64,000 bases of DNA from Halobacillus massiliensis (GTDB lineage Bacteria > Bacillota > Bacilli > Bacillales > Halobacillaceae). The notes under the pieces are model-generated. The model was given only the letters and a program-made list of their open reading frames with translations, was not told the origin of the DNA and made no database searches. The position numbers and the translations under genes are program-made. Below, one piece after another: positions 28,827 through 38,599 of the stretch (positions are counted from its first letter, which is position 1; the number at the start of each line of letters is the position of its first letter). The stretch lies in contig NZ_LT800499.1 of NCBI RefSeq assembly GCF_900166625.1, forward strand, positions 1,692,114 through 1,756,113, written 5' to 3'.

Positions 28827-29885
28827 ATGAGCAACCAACAACTAGACGAGCTGCGTGGTCAGCTTGAAGAGGTAAACTTACAGCTTTTGAATTTAATCAA
28901 TAAACGCGGTGAACTGGTAAAGGATATTGGCCAGATCAAAGAAAAGCAGGGCATGAACCGCTTTGATCCAGTGAGAGAACGTGTCATGTTTGACCAGATC
29001 ACAGAAAAAAATGATGGACCATTTGAAGATTCAACGGTCGTACACCTTTTCAAAGAAATCTTTAAAGCTGGACTTGAGCTCCAGGAAGATGACCATAGAA
29101 AAGCCCTTCTAGTTTCACGTAAGAAAAAGCCTGAAGATACAATCATTGATATTAAAGGTGAAAAATTCGGTGACGGGAACCCTCACTTCGTGATGGGGCC
29201 ATGTGCAGTAGAAAGTTATGAACAAGTTTCTACAGTTGCTGAAGCTGTTAAGAAGCAAGGGCTTAAATTATTACGTGGAGGAGCTTTCAAACCTCGTACA
29301 TCTCCATATGATTTCCAGGGGCTGGGAATTGAAGGTTTGCAAATCCTTAAAGAAGCTGCAGATGAACATGATCTAGCGGTTGTAAGTGAAATTGTCAATC
29401 CTGCTGATATTGAAAAAGCAGTGGATTACCTCGACGTCATTCAAATTGGCGCACGAAATATGCAAAACTTCGAACTGTTGAAAGCGGCAGGTTCCGTTAA
29501 TAAGCCAGTCCTTCTAAAACGCGGTCTTTCAGCTACAATTTCTGAATTCATTAATGCCGCAGAATACATTATTTCTCGCGGGAATGGAAACATAATTCTA
29601 TGTGAGCGTGGGATTAGGACTTACGAAAAAGCAACGCGTAATACATTAGATATCTCAGCAGTACCAATCTTGAAACAAGAAACACACTTACCGGTTCTAG
29701 TGGATGTAACACACTCTACGGGCCGAAGAGACCTGCTGCTTCCTACAGCGAAAGCGGCATTGGCTGTAGGTGCAGATGGGGTAATGGCTGAAGTTCACCC
29801 TGACCCTGCGGTAGCTCTTTCTGACTCTGCACAGCAAATGGATATTCCAACCTTTGAAAATTTCATGAAAGAACTTACAAAATAA
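28827..29885 (+). CDS. aroA: Bifunctional 3-deoxy-7-phosphoheptulonate synthase / chorismate mutase
   Basis: 352-aa fused enzyme of aromatic amino-acid synthesis. Residues about 1-85 form an AroQ-type chorismate mutase ([30 protein letters not shown]), which also gives feedback control by chorismate and prephenate in B. subtilis; the rest is a DAHP synthase ([36 protein letters not shown]). B. subtilis names it aroA; some annotations use aroG or aroF. ATG 28827 has AGGAGG seven bases away. It stands between ytxJ and ccpA. Confidence 0.96.
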   Translation: MSNQQLDELRGQLEEVNLQLLNLINKRGELVKDIGQIKEKQGMNRFDPVRERVMFDQITEKNDGPFEDSTVVHLFKEIFKAGLELQEDDHRKALLVSRKKKPEDTIIDIKGEKFGDGNPHFVMGPCAVESYEQVSTVAEAVKKQGLKLLRGGAFKPRTSPYDFQGLGIEGLQILKEAADEHDLAVVSEIVNPADIEKAVDYLDVIQIGARNMQNFELLKAAGSVNKPVLLKRGLSATISEFINAAEYIISRGNGNIILCERGIRTYEKATRNTLDISAVPILKQETHLPVLVDVTHSTGRRDLLLPTAKAALAVGADGVMAEVHPDPAVALSDSAQQMDIPTFENFMKELTK

Positions 29886-29891
29886 AGGGGA

Positions 29892-29935
29892 ATAATAAGT
29901 CAGGCTGCTTTTTTTCAGCCTGACTTATTTTTTTG
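29892..29935 (+). terminator. Terminator after DAHP synthase
   Basis: AATAAGTCAGGCTG paired with CAGCCTGACTTATT, perfect 14 bp, 7-base loop, long T tail. Confidence 0.92.
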
Positions 29936-30071
29936 TTGAATGAAAATCCGTTATAATAGGGAAGGTATGTATAAGGATAAGAAAATAGTCGAACATTGCG
30001 GAACATAGGCAACTGTCGTATGATTATTTTATTAATAAGTCGTTGACGTGTTCGACGAAGGAGGATTCAGT

Positions 30072-31073
30072 ATGAATGTAACTATTTATGATGTAGCAAG
30101 AGAGGCCAATGTATCAATGGCTACGGTTTCCCGTGTAGTTAACGGAAACCCAAACGTAAAGCCGGCCACCCGAAAGAAAGTGCATGAAGCTATTGAACGT
30201 CTCGGGTATCGTCCAAACGCCGTTGCCCGTGGACTTGCCAGTAAGAAAACAACTACGGTTGGAGTTATAATCCCTGATATCTCAAGTATATTTTTTGCGG
30301 AACTTGCAAGAGGAATTGAAGATATTGCGACAATGTATAATTATAATATTATTTTAAGCAACTCCGATCAAAATAAAGATAAAGAACTTCACTTAATTAA
30401 TACCATGCTTGGAAAACAGGTAGACGGCCTTGTCTTCATGGGTGGTAAAATTACAGAAGATCACATCCGCGAATTTAAAAACTCCCCGGTGCCTGTAGCG
30501 CTCGCAGCAACAGTGGATGAATCAGGTGAGACTCCATCTGTGAATATTAATTATGAAGAGGCTGCTTTTGAGGCTACAGAACTTCTATTATCCCATAACA
30601 ATAAGAAAGTAGCCTTTGTCTCAGGGCCTGAGAATACAGAAATCAATGAGCAGAAGCTTGTTGGGTATAAACGTGCATTGAAAGAAAACAATGTGGATAT
30701 AAATGAAGATTTAATAACGGCAGGAGATTACTCTTATGATTCAGGACTGGAAGCTTTTACACAGCTTTGGAGTGCTTCGGAGAAGCCTGACGCTATCTTT
30801 GTTTCTTCTGATGAAATGGCTCTAGGAGTTATTCATGGAGCAATGGATAAAGGTTTATCTGTACCGGAGGATGTTGAAATATTTGGTTTTGATAATACAC
30901 GACTCGCTACAATGGTTCGTCCAACACTTTCAACAGTCGTTCAGCCAATGTATGATATCGGGGCTGTAGCCATGAGACTACTGACGAAATTTATGAACAA
31001 AGAAGAGGTTGAAGAACAAAATGTAACTTTACCTCACAGAATTATCGAAAGAAACTCAACACAAAGAAAATAA
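30072..31073 (+). CDS. ccpA: Catabolite control protein A CcpA
   Basis: 333-aa LacI/GalR-family global carbon regulator that binds cre sites with HPr-Ser46-P. N-terminal helix-turn-helix [20 protein letters not shown] (residues 1-20) and hinge [19 protein letters not shown]; the rest is a periplasmic-binding-protein fold. AAGGAGG precedes ATG 30072; eight upstream in-frame codons are not used. The order aroA-ccpA-motPS-acuCBA matches B. subtilis. A -10 box TATAAT at 29952 is visible, but no clear -35. Confidence 0.97.
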   Translation: MNVTIYDVAREANVSMATVSRVVNGNPNVKPATRKKVHEAIERLGYRPNAVARGLASKKTTTVGVIIPDISSIFFAELARGIEDIATMYNYNIILSNSDQNKDKELHLINTMLGKQVDGLVFMGGKITEDHIREFKNSPVPVALAATVDESGETPSVNINYEEAAFEATELLLSHNNKKVAFVSGPENTEINEQKLVGYKRALKENNVDINEDLITAGDYSYDSGLEAFTQLWSASEKPDAIFVSSDEMALGVIHGAMDKGLSVPEDVEIFGFDNTRLATMVRPTLSTVVQPMYDIGAVAMRLLTKFMNKEEVEEQNVTLPHRIIERNSTQRK

Positions 31074-31120
31074 TGCCGATATAAATACCGATACAGTATT
31101 TTTATCGGGGAGAGAGATGA

Positions 31121-31951
31121 ATGAGTAAACGGGATTTATTGACCCCTCTGGGCATTACTCTTGGTTTTTTTATGGTGGTATTTGGCATCATGACAAATGC
31201 AGGAGCAGGCGGGGCAGAAGCCTTTTTAGACGGTTCTTCGGTCATTATTGTGATAGGGGGGCTGTTTGCTGCTTTACTGGTGAACTTTAACTTTAGTGAA
31301 ATGAAGCTGACCGTTAAAGTTGTGAAAGAGGCTTTTAAAAAAAGCGACACAGATCTAAAGCAGCTCATTCAATTATTTGTAGGTCTCTCTGAGAGAGCGC
31401 GTAGAGAAGGTCTGCTTGCACTTGAGGCGGAACTGGAGGAAGTAGAAGATCCTTTTATAAAGAAAGGAATCCTTCTATCCGTTGACGGCATAGAGCCGGA
31501 AGCGATTCAAGATATTATGAACGCTGAAATTACAGCTATTGAAGAACGTCATTACAGGGGGCGTGCCATCATTGAAAAAGCTGGGGAGTATGCCCCTGCG
31601 TGGGGAATGATAGGGACGCTTATTGGATTGGTCCTTATGTTGGAGTCTTTAACTGATCCTGAAACACTGGGACCTAAAATGGCGGTTGCTTTGCTCACCA
31701 CTTTATACGGAACGCTGCTCGCCAACTTAGTATTTCTTCCAATGGCCGGCAAACTTGTGAATAAAACGGACAAGGAAATTTTTTCAAAGCAAATTATTAT
31801 TGAAGGTGTAATCGGAGTACAATCCGGACAAAATCCTAAGGTTTTAGAAGAAAAGCTAAGTGCCTTTCTTTCAGAAGAAGACAAGCGAATTCCTGAAAAA
31901 GCACAAAAACCCGAAGCGATTGAGGATGCGGCAAATGAAGCGCAGGGATAA
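31121..31951 (+). CDS. motP: Flagellar motor stator MotP (MotA-like, sodium type)
   Basis: 276-aa membrane protein with four hydrophobic stretches of the MotA/TolQ/ExbB family: LGITLGFFMVVFGIMTNAGA, VIIVIGGLFAALLVNF, the WGMIGTLIGLVLMLESL helix and VALLTTLYGTLLANLVFLP. A charged cytoplasmic loop lies between helices 2 and 3. In B. subtilis MotPS is the sodium-driven stator; this pairing with motS and the position after ccpA support that call. motS overlaps the last 17 bases. Confidence 0.93.
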   Translation: MSKRDLLTPLGITLGFFMVVFGIMTNAGAGGAEAFLDGSSVIIVIGGLFAALLVNFNFSEMKLTVKVVKEAFKKSDTDLKQLIQLFVGLSERARREGLLALEAELEEVEDPFIKKGILLSVDGIEPEAIQDIMNAEITAIEERHYRGRAIIEKAGEYAPAWGMIGTLIGLVLMLESLTDPETLGPKMAVALLTTLYGTLLANLVFLPMAGKLVNKTDKEIFSKQIIIEGVIGVQSGQNPKVLEEKLSAFLSEEDKRIPEKAQKPEAIEDAANEAQG

Positions 31952-32714
31952 AACCTTAAAGAAGACTTCGGGAATCCCTAAATGGATGTCCACATACGCG
32001 GATATGGTTACATTGATTTTAGTTTTCTTTGTTTTGCTTTTTTCTATGTCTCAAATAAATATGGTTAAGTTTGATGCCGTAGCCGAATCCTTTAGGAATC
32101 GAATGATTTTCGATTTCTATCCATCTCCTTTAGAAGAAGCCAATCCTACCGAGAAAGCATCCATAGAAGAGAATGGGGAATCCAGCAACGAATTCGAAGA
32201 GCCTGTAGAAGCTCATAAACTAGAAAGTGAAAATGTGGTAAGCCAGCCTGATAATCTGGATGAAATTATTAAGGAAGTCGAAAGATTTCTTGAGACTAAT
32301 GATTTACAGGATATTATTTCAGCAGAGAGAACAGATCGTGGAGTCGTACTTGTGCTCCAGGAACAGTTGTTATTTAAAACCGGAGAAGCCGATATACTTA
32401 AAAGTGGAGAACCTTTCTTGCAAAAAATCGGGGAACTGCTTGAGCAGATACCCAATTATGTAAAAGTAGAAGGACATACGGACAATCGGCCGATTTCGAC
32501 TTATCAATACCCTTCAAATTGGGAACTTTCGGGCGCAAGAGCCGGAAGTGTCATACGGTTTGTAACCTCGAAAAATGAAAATATTAATCCTGCACGATTA
32601 TCAGCTGTCGGCTACGCAGATACCAGGCCGAGCGCTCCTAATAATTCTGAAGAGAATTGGGAAAAAAACCGCCGGGTCGAGATTATCATTTTATCTTCCG
32701 ATTATACTCCTTGA
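31935..32714 (+). CDS. motS: Flagellar motor stator MotS (MotB-like, sodium type)
   Basis: 259-aa stator subunit. One N-terminal membrane helix holds the channel aspartate (KWMSTYADMVTLILVFFVLLF, Asp about residue 26), followed by a periplasmic OmpA-like peptidoglycan-binding domain (VEGHTDNRPIS to NWELSGARAGSVIRFV). I chose ATG 31935, which has GAGG nine bases upstream and overlaps motP by 17 bases; the longer open frame starts inside motP. Sodium drive is by family, not shown here. Operon with motP. Confidence 0.92.
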   Translation: MKRRDKTLKKTSGIPKWMSTYADMVTLILVFFVLLFSMSQINMVKFDAVAESFRNRMIFDFYPSPLEEANPTEKASIEENGESSNEFEEPVEAHKLESENVVSQPDNLDEIIKEVERFLETNDLQDIISAERTDRGVVLVLQEQLLFKTGEADILKSGEPFLQKIGELLEQIPNYVKVEGHTDNRPISTYQYPSNWELSGARAGSVIRFVTSKNENINPARLSAVGYADTRPSAPNNSEENWEKNRRVEIIILSSDYTP

Positions 32715-32760
32715 CTGCGACCACTCAGTTGGGTTTATTTTCAGTAATTTGTAGTAAGCC

Positions 32761-32800
32761 AAAAAAACGAGGCACCTCTAACGGTGCCTCGTTTTTTTGA
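32761..32800. terminator. Bidirectional terminator between motS and acuC
   Basis: Perfect 12-bp CGAGGCACC-type stem flanked by A and T runs (AAAAAAACGAGGCACC and complement). It ends both convergent units. Confidence 0.92.
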
Positions 32801-33976
32801 TTATATGGAAGAATTGTATTTCTTTTGATTATGGATGAATTGCATGCAGCTGGTTAAAACTTTATTATTTTTTTCAGTAATCTCTGCTTTTCGTGGAATC
32901 GGCTTATAGGAGTGCTCTCCATCTTCCCATTGGGATGGAAGGTCGACTGGTGAGGACTTTTGCCAATGTGAAACCCAATCGGCAGGCAGCGGTCCTGAAA
33001 ATGGCTCTCCAGTACTCATCACTTTCCAAAGTTGAGACCATGCTCTTGGTACGACTCTCCAAATATCATAGCCGCCTCCTCCAAGGGCAACCCACTTCCC
33101 ATCACAATATTTATGAGCGAGTTCGTGAGCAATCATTGGAATTCTTTCATAGATTTTCATTGTTGAACATAAGTGAGTAAGCGGATCTAAATAATGGGCA
33201 TCGGCACCGTTTTGGGTAATAATAATGTCAGGCTGGAAATATTCTACAATTTCATTGAAAGCGTATTCATATACCTCTAAAAAGGATTCATCTTCCGTAA
33301 AAGCGTCGATTGGCAAATTAAAAGAATAGCCGTAGCCTTTCTTTAAGCCCCGCTCATTGACATTCCCTGTGCCGGGAAAAAGGTATCTTCCTGTTTCATG
33401 GATGGAGAAGGTGCAAACATTTGGGTCATCATAAAAAGCCCATTGAACACCATCACCATGGTGGGCGTCTGTATCCACATAAAGTACTTTGTAGTCCGTA
33501 TGTTTTCGTATATATTTAATCCCGACTGCTCCATCATTATAGACACAGAAGCCAGAGGCTTTTCTTTCAAATCCGTGGTGCAGCCCGCCGCCCAGGTTGA
33601 GAGCGTGCTTTGTTTTCCCTTGGATAACGGCATCAATGGCACTTAAAGTACTCCCAACTAGCAGGGATGAAGCATCGTGCATCCCTTCAAACATCGGTGT
33701 GTCTTCCGTTCCGATTCCATATTCAAATCCTTGTTCTTCACTTAACAGCCCTTCGCTTGCACGTTTAACTGCTTCCACATAAGCAGAGCTGTGAAAAAGC
33801 TTCAGGTCATCCTCAGAGGCCATTCGCGGAGCGATTATCTGATCTTCTCGCAATGCCTTTTCCTTTTCAAGCAAATCCTTTGTCATCGTTACTCTAAGCT
33901 GGTTAAATGGATGATCATCTTTAAATTTATAAGAGATAAATTCATCCGCAAATACAAATTGGGAGTCACATCTCAT
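32801..33976 (-). CDS. acuC: Acetoin utilization protein AcuC (protein deacetylase)
   Basis: 391-aa class I/II histone-deacetylase-fold enzyme; in B. subtilis AcuC deacetylates acetyl-CoA synthetase, reversing AcuA. Zn and catalytic motifs: NLGGGLHHGF, VYNDGAVG, YVDTDAHHGDGVQWAF and LGGGGYD. The start at 33976 overlaps the acuB stop as ATGA, so it is third gene of acuABC on the minus strand. A longer frame (33977-34003) lies inside acuB. Convergent with motS, sharing the terminator. Confidence 0.95.
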   Translation of the reverse strand: MRCDSQFVFADEFISYKFKDDHPFNQLRVTMTKDLLEKEKALREDQIIAPRMASEDDLKLFHSSAYVEAVKRASEGLLSEEQGFEYGIGTEDTPMFEGMHDASSLLVGSTLSAIDAVIQGKTKHALNLGGGLHHGFERKASGFCVYNDGAVGIKYIRKHTDYKVLYVDTDAHHGDGVQWAFYDDPNVCTFSIHETGRYLFPGTGNVNERGLKKGYGYSFNLPIDAFTEDESFLEVYEYAFNEIVEYFQPDIIITQNGADAHYLDPLTHLCSTMKIYERIPMIAHELAHKYCDGKWVALGGGGYDIWRVVPRAWSQLWKVMSTGEPFSGPLPADWVSHWQKSSPVDLPSQWEDGEHSYKPIPRKAEITEKNNKVLTSCMQFIHNQKKYNSSI

Positions 33977-34626
33977 GAGGAAGCCCCCGGACTCTTTGGC
34001 CACAGCACTTCATAGTCGGCTGCTTTTAAATCTTCTATGGTCGGTAATGGATTCATCGTTTGAATCCGTACCACAATAATCTTGTAATGAGGATCAGCTT
34101 GATAAGGATAAATAAGAACAGAGCTAATATTTACTTTTCTTTTTCCAAAAATCTGCATGACCTGGGGAAGCATTCCAGGCTTGTTTGGTACTTTAATCTC
34201 TATTTGAGAACTCTGCACATGAGTACCAGTTAATTGAATAAGCGTGTAAAGCATGTCTTTTTCAGTAACTATACCTACTAGTTTTTCATTCATTACTACA
34301 GGAACACAGGCAATTTCCTGTTCATAAAAAATGGAAGCGATTTCTTCTACGAAATCAAGCGGGTGGACAGTTGTAACGGGTGTCGTCATGATGGATTCAA
34401 GAGGATTAGACAGCTGTTCAGCTTCTTCCTCAGTATTGTTATCCAAAATGGAGGGACTCGCATCCCGAACATCACGATCAGAAACGATACCTACGACGGA
34501 GTAATGCTGATCGACGATGGGGATATGGCGAATATGATGCTGGTTTAATAAGTTTATTGCTTTAGCAATAGAATCTGAAGGTGTTAACGTAATTACTTCT
34601 CGTTTCATCACTTCTTCAACAAGCAT
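33973..34626 (-). CDS. acuB: AcuB, CBS-ACT domain protein
   Basis: 217-aa regulatory protein with two CBS domains (MLVEEVMKREVITLTPSDSI and LESIMTTPVTTVHPLDFVEE; SDRDVRDAS, TEKDMLYTL) that bind adenyl nucleotides, and a C-terminal ACT domain (IEIKVPNKPGMLPQVMQIF). It is part of the acuABC acetylation module, with an undefined role. One base follows the acuA stop and the last four bases overlap acuC, showing tight translational coupling. GGGGAGAAG precedes the ATG. Confidence 0.93.
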   Translation of the reverse strand: MLVEEVMKREVITLTPSDSIAKAINLLNQHHIRHIPIVDQHYSVVGIVSDRDVRDASPSILDNNTEEEAEQLSNPLESIMTTPVTTVHPLDFVEEIASIFYEQEIACVPVVMNEKLVGIVTEKDMLYTLIQLTGTHVQSSQIEIKVPNKPGMLPQVMQIFGKRKVNISSVLIYPYQADPHYKIIVVRIQTMNPLPTIEDLKAADYEVLWPKSPGASS

Positions 34627-34627
34627 T

Positions 34628-35281
34628 TTAAACTTCTCCCCTTGCTTTTCTATATTTGTTTCTCGTTAGAAAGCGAAGCTGGTCAAATTGTTCAATTGAT
34701 TCTTCAGGTACGTTTTTTCCTATGCGTACCATGAGACAGTTGGCAGGGTGGGAGATAATTTCTGGATCATCGGTAGGTGCGGGCTTTAATCCGCCTGCTC
34801 CCATCATTTTTTCCATGACCTTTCTGTAATCCCATATGCTTAAGCGTGTACCTTTTAAATCCCAGTGCCAGTAATACTCTGTGGAAATAATAATATAGTT
34901 TTCCATGTATTCATCCTGCATGGATAATTTCAAAAGTCTTGAGCCTACCCGGTAACCTCTGAACTCGGGAGCTACTTCTATAGCGCCGAGTTCAATCAAG
35001 TCTTCCATATTCCCTTCAGACCAGCGTTCCATAGGGTCAGGATGAAGGTAGGTAACATAACCAATAATCATGTTATCGTGAATCGCTGCATTAATTCGTC
35101 CTTCTTCAAAATCAGCAATACTTTTTAGGGCCTCAAATTGTTTGGCAGGCGGTCGAAAAGCGTTCAAATCTTCGTGAAAAGAATATTGACTTAGCTCTTC
35201 GGAAGTAAGGGGGCCCTGGATAGTCATAACTCCATCGTTTATTTCAAAAGTTTGCTCATAAAATGTTTTAACATGTTCCAT
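34628..35281 (-). CDS. acuA: AcuA, protein N-acetyltransferase (GNAT)
   Basis: 217-aa GNAT acetyltransferase that in B. subtilis acetylates and inactivates acetyl-CoA synthetase AcsA. Acetyl-CoA motif EVAPEFRGYRVGSRLLKLSM (about residues 110-130). ATG 35281 is preceded by GGTGGTG; six upstream codons are not used. In B. subtilis acsA is the divergent neighbour; here a penicillin-binding protein lies upstream on the same strand instead. A TATAAT-type -10 lies at about 35323 on this strand, about 42 bases before the start. Confidence 0.92.
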   Translation of the reverse strand: MEHVKTFYEQTFEINDGVMTIQGPLTSEELSQYSFHEDLNAFRPPAKQFEALKSIADFEEGRINAAIHDNMIIGYVTYLHPDPMERWSEGNMEDLIELGAIEVAPEFRGYRVGSRLLKLSMQDEYMENYIIISTEYYWHWDLKGTRLSIWDYRKVMEKMMGAGGLKPAPTDDPEIISHPANCLMVRIGKNVPEESIEQFDQLRFLTRNKYRKARGEV

Positions 35282-35360
35282 AGCGTCACCACCTATCAAA
35301 AAGGATCTTTTTTACTACCTACATTATACATGAGTCGAGAGAAATTTAAATTATCAAACA

Positions 35361-35400
35361 AAAATAACTTCCAGCACTAGTAAATTGCTGGAAGTTATCT
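35361..35400 (-). terminator. Terminator of the PBP gene
   Basis: AATAACTTCCAGCA stem with 9-base loop (minus strand), ending in TTATTTTTGTTT. It separates the PBP from acuA. Confidence 0.82.
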
Positions 35401-35405
35401 TGAGA

Positions 35406-38400
35406 TTACTCATTTTCGTTTGATACTACTGAGGTATCTTCTTCTACAGAGGTTTCTTCCCCGGATTCAGAATTGTCTTCAGTTGCATCTTCTGATGTTT
35501 CTTCTGAGTCATTAGAGCTGTTGTTATCTTCAGTATCGGAACTGCTGCCTCTGTTATCTGAGCTGCTGTTAGCTTCTGAACTGGTATTGCTGGTAACGGG
35601 CTCAGGGTTTCCTACTTGCACAGTTGAAGAAAGGTCTGATGATTGACCGAAGTAATCGACTGCACGAACAGCATAAACTCCGTTTCCTTCAAGGCTGTAG
35701 CTTGTTCCACGTGTGCTCCCGATTTGGGAGAAGGAGCCGTTGTTGCTGGAGGCGCGATAAATACGGTATCCTACTACGTCACCACTTGATGATCGTGACC
35801 AGGAAAGCTCAGATGAACCAGCAGAGACATTTCCGGGTGCTGAAGGATTGGCATTATCGTTGTCAACTCTATCTCCTCCGTTCGAATCAGAGGAAGAAAT
35901 ACTTACATTTGTCCAGCTATCCGGAATTAAGTGTTTAAGAACTTCCGAAGAATCATAGTTATTCTCCTCAATAAATTCACGGGTGAGGGTCACTCCTCCG
36001 CCTTCATTAATAATAAATTCATTAGGGGTACTGTTTCCAGCAGGGTATATGTCTCCTTTGATTTTTACAAAATCTCCATCTCCGTCTCTTAAGCTGTCAT
36101 CTTTCTTCGTCGGTGCATATTTAGAGATATAAAGATCACTTCGGGACAGTCCAGCTGATGAACATAGGTCTGTAGATAGTAATCCAGACGTTGCACAGTA
36201 GGATTTTGATTCGATTCCTCCGGGACGCTCAAAACCGCTGTCTGGTGCCATTAGCTCTGGCCTAATTTCAGTCACCGCATTAACCACCTGTGCCCAAAGT
36301 CCTGTATTTCTCTGGCTGTAGCCGTTGCGATTCAAATATTCCTTATAGTCGTAGCCCATCCACATACTCATCGTGACATTAGGATTTGTTGCTATGAACC
36401 ATGCGTCTCTATAATCTTGTGAAGTACCTGTTTTACCTGCCCAGTCGACTCCAGAATGAGTCAGCTGATTTTTTAGGCCGGCTGCTGTACCGGAACTGAG
36501 TACATCTCTCATCATATCGATCATTAGATAGGTGGCCTGTGGACTGAATACATCTGTTTCTTCAGATTCATGTTCATAAATGACTTCGCCATCTTTTGTT
36601 TCAATTTTTTCTATCATATAAGAATCTACAAATTTACCCTGATTACCGAAGGTTGCGTAGGCATTTGTAATTTCTTCATTCCTTACGGCCACTGACCCTA
36701 ATGCAAGAGAAGGGTACTGAGAGGCTCCTTCAGAGATTGTGGAGAAATTCATTTTCGCCAAATACTCTCCAGGATTTTTATCGAGAAATGAAACATACGA
36801 TTTAACAGCAGGGATGTTTAGTGACCGCTTTAAAGCATCTCTGGCTGAAACCAATCCTCTATATCCTCCGCCATAATTCCCTACATCTGTGTTAGTCCCT
36901 GGATATTGGTACGGTACGTCAGCAAACACAGTTCCTGGGTGGATTTCACCCATATCGATTCCTGGACCGTAAGCAGTCAAAGGCTTCATCGTGCTTCCCG
37001 GTGATCGAGGACGAGTCATATGGTTAACTTGACTATTTGCATGATTACGACCACCGATAAATCCGAGAATCTTACCTGTTGAGTTCTCAATCAGCGTGCT
37101 GCCTACTTCGGCCTGAATTTCTATAGTTTCTGATTCACCGTCTTCTCCGTCAGTAGTCACCGTGCGATTCGAATCATAGTTCGTATAATTGTCTTTCACT
37201 TCCTGCATCACTTCGTAGATCTCTTTATCAATGGTTGTATGAATCTTATAACCGCCTGAACTTAATTCACGTTCAGCAAGTGATTTATATTCAGCTGCAA
37301 GCTCCTCATCTCCATTGATATCTTTCATGGAAACTCCGTCCTGCTCAGCTAGATATTCTGTCATTTTTTCAATAGATCTCTTGTTCGCTTCGTTAACGAG
37401 GAAAGGATACTTTTCCCGGGCTCTTGAAGAAGGCTCGCGAAGGTTTTCCTTTAAATCAAATTCTAATGCTTCATCATAATCTTCTTTTGAGATGTATCCT
37501 GTGTGATACATCCGGCTGAGAACTTCCTGCATCCTTCTGATTCCATGCTGAAGGTCTTCATCAGATTTCACTTCACCGTTGTTATAGAAGGGTGTATAGC
37601 TGAATGGATTTTGAGGGATCCCCGCTATAAATGCGGCTTGTGGTATGGATAATTCATCAGGAGCGACCCCAAATATACCCTCTGCCGCTGTTTTTACACC
37701 TGCTATGTTATCTCCATTTGCGTTTCTTCCAAATGGAACAATATTTAAGTATGCTTCCAGGATATCTTCTTTTTCAAAAAATTTCTCCATTCGCATAGCG
37801 ATAAGTATTTCTTTTGCTTTACGTTCAAAAGATACTTCATTTGTTAAGATTTGATTTTTAACAACCTGCTGGGTGAGAGTACTACCGCCGGTTTGAACGG
37901 CAGCGTTTGTTGCCTCCTGAAACAAAGCTCTAAGTACGGCTTTAGGGACAACTCCTTCATGGTCTTCAAAATACTGATCTTCTGTAGCAATAATCGCATG
38001 TTTCAAGCTGTCCTCAACATCCTCTAAAGGAATTGCATCCCGGTAAAGATCTGTCCTGACATTCCCAAGTACTTCTTCTTTGGAAAAGTACATTTGCGAG
38101 GTTTCTTCATAGTTGTAAATATCTGCTTGGATTTCTTCTGGACTCTGGGCAGGCTGGTCTTTAACAAGGAAGGCAAAAAATCCCGCACCAACTCCTCCTG
38201 CAAAGAATAAACCTACAACGCCCAGTAAAATAAAGAAGAGGATGACATTCCAGACGACATCATATCCAATACTAAAATTCTTCTGGATTGTGCCGCGCTG
38301 CCATGAAGACTTCGTATTCCCCCATAGTGCTTTCATTCTTTCTCTTGGAGGCTGGGAATTGTTAAAAAAAGATTTTGTTCCTTTCATTGAACTACCCCAA

Positions 38401-38483
38401 AGGGATTTCGTTTTCTCTTTCAAGGACTTTACTTTCTGTAAAAAAGAGTCCCAGTTTATTTTATTTCGATTACTATTAGACAT
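35406..38483 (-). CDS. Class A penicillin-binding protein (PBP1A-like) with C-terminal FnIII domain
   Basis: 1025-aa bifunctional wall synthase. A basic cytoplasmic N-terminus precedes one membrane helix (about residues 70-101). The GT51 glycosyltransferase has the catalytic Glu168 in IIATEDQYFED and QTGGSTLTQQ; the transpeptidase has SxxK Ser497 in SPGSTMKPL and KTGTS at 684-688. A fibronectin type III-like domain (roughly 875-955) and a Ser/Glu/Asp/Asn-rich tail of about 65 residues end the protein. ATG 38483 is set by GGGGGTC; 19 earlier in-frame codons are unlikely. It diverges from tyrS. Which B. subtilis PBP it matches is unclear. Confidence 0.93.
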   Translation of the reverse strand: MSNSNRNKINWDSFLQKVKSLKEKTKSLWGSSMKGTKSFFNNSQPPRERMKALWGNTKSSWQRGTIQKNFSIGYDVVWNVILFFILLGVVGLFFAGGVGAGFFAFLVKDQPAQSPEEIQADIYNYEETSQMYFSKEEVLGNVRTDLYRDAIPLEDVEDSLKHAIIATEDQYFEDHEGVVPKAVLRALFQEATNAAVQTGGSTLTQQVVKNQILTNEVSFERKAKEILIAMRMEKFFEKEDILEAYLNIVPFGRNANGDNIAGVKTAAEGIFGVAPDELSIPQAAFIAGIPQNPFSYTPFYNNGEVKSDEDLQHGIRRMQEVLSRMYHTGYISKEDYDEALEFDLKENLREPSSRAREKYPFLVNEANKRSIEKMTEYLAEQDGVSMKDINGDEELAAEYKSLAERELSSGGYKIHTTIDKEIYEVMQEVKDNYTNYDSNRTVTTDGEDGESETIEIQAEVGSTLIENSTGKILGFIGGRNHANSQVNHMTRPRSPGSTMKPLTAYGPGIDMGEIHPGTVFADVPYQYPGTNTDVGNYGGGYRGLVSARDALKRSLNIPAVKSYVSFLDKNPGEYLAKMNFSTISEGASQYPSLALGSVAVRNEEITNAYATFGNQGKFVDSYMIEKIETKDGEVIYEHESEETDVFSPQATYLMIDMMRDVLSSGTAAGLKNQLTHSGVDWAGKTGTSQDYRDAWFIATNPNVTMSMWMGYDYKEYLNRNGYSQRNTGLWAQVVNAVTEIRPELMAPDSGFERPGGIESKSYCATSGLLSTDLCSSAGLSRSDLYISKYAPTKKDDSLRDGDGDFVKIKGDIYPAGNSTPNEFIINEGGGVTLTREFIEENNYDSSEVLKHLIPDSWTNVSISSSDSNGGDRVDNDNANPSAPGNVSAGSSELSWSRSSSGDVVGYRIYRASSNNGSFSQIGSTRGTSYSLEGNGVYAVRAVDYFGQSSDLSSTVQVGNPEPVTSNTSSEANSSSDNRGSSSDTEDNNSSNDSEETSEDATEDNSESGEETSVEEDTSVVSNENE

Positions 38484-38559
38484 AAAAAGACCCCCTAAAT
38501 TCCAAATAATATTATAACATATGAGGCAAATAACAGACATATATCGATAAAAAATGCAG

Positions 38560-38588
38560 TTGATTTTCGAAGTGATTTATGCTATAAA
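38560..38588 (+). promoter_or_regulatory. Sigma-A promoter of tyrS
   Basis: TTGATT, 17-base spacer, TATAAA. Transcription would start near 38595, just before the T-box leader. Confidence 0.65.
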
Positions 38589-38599
38589 TTGGATTACAG

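Noticed and set aside
29988..30056. GTCGAACA...TGTTCGAC inverted repeat before ccpA
   Set aside because: An 8-bp repeat with a 53-base gap in an AT-rich leader can occur by chance; I found no further support.
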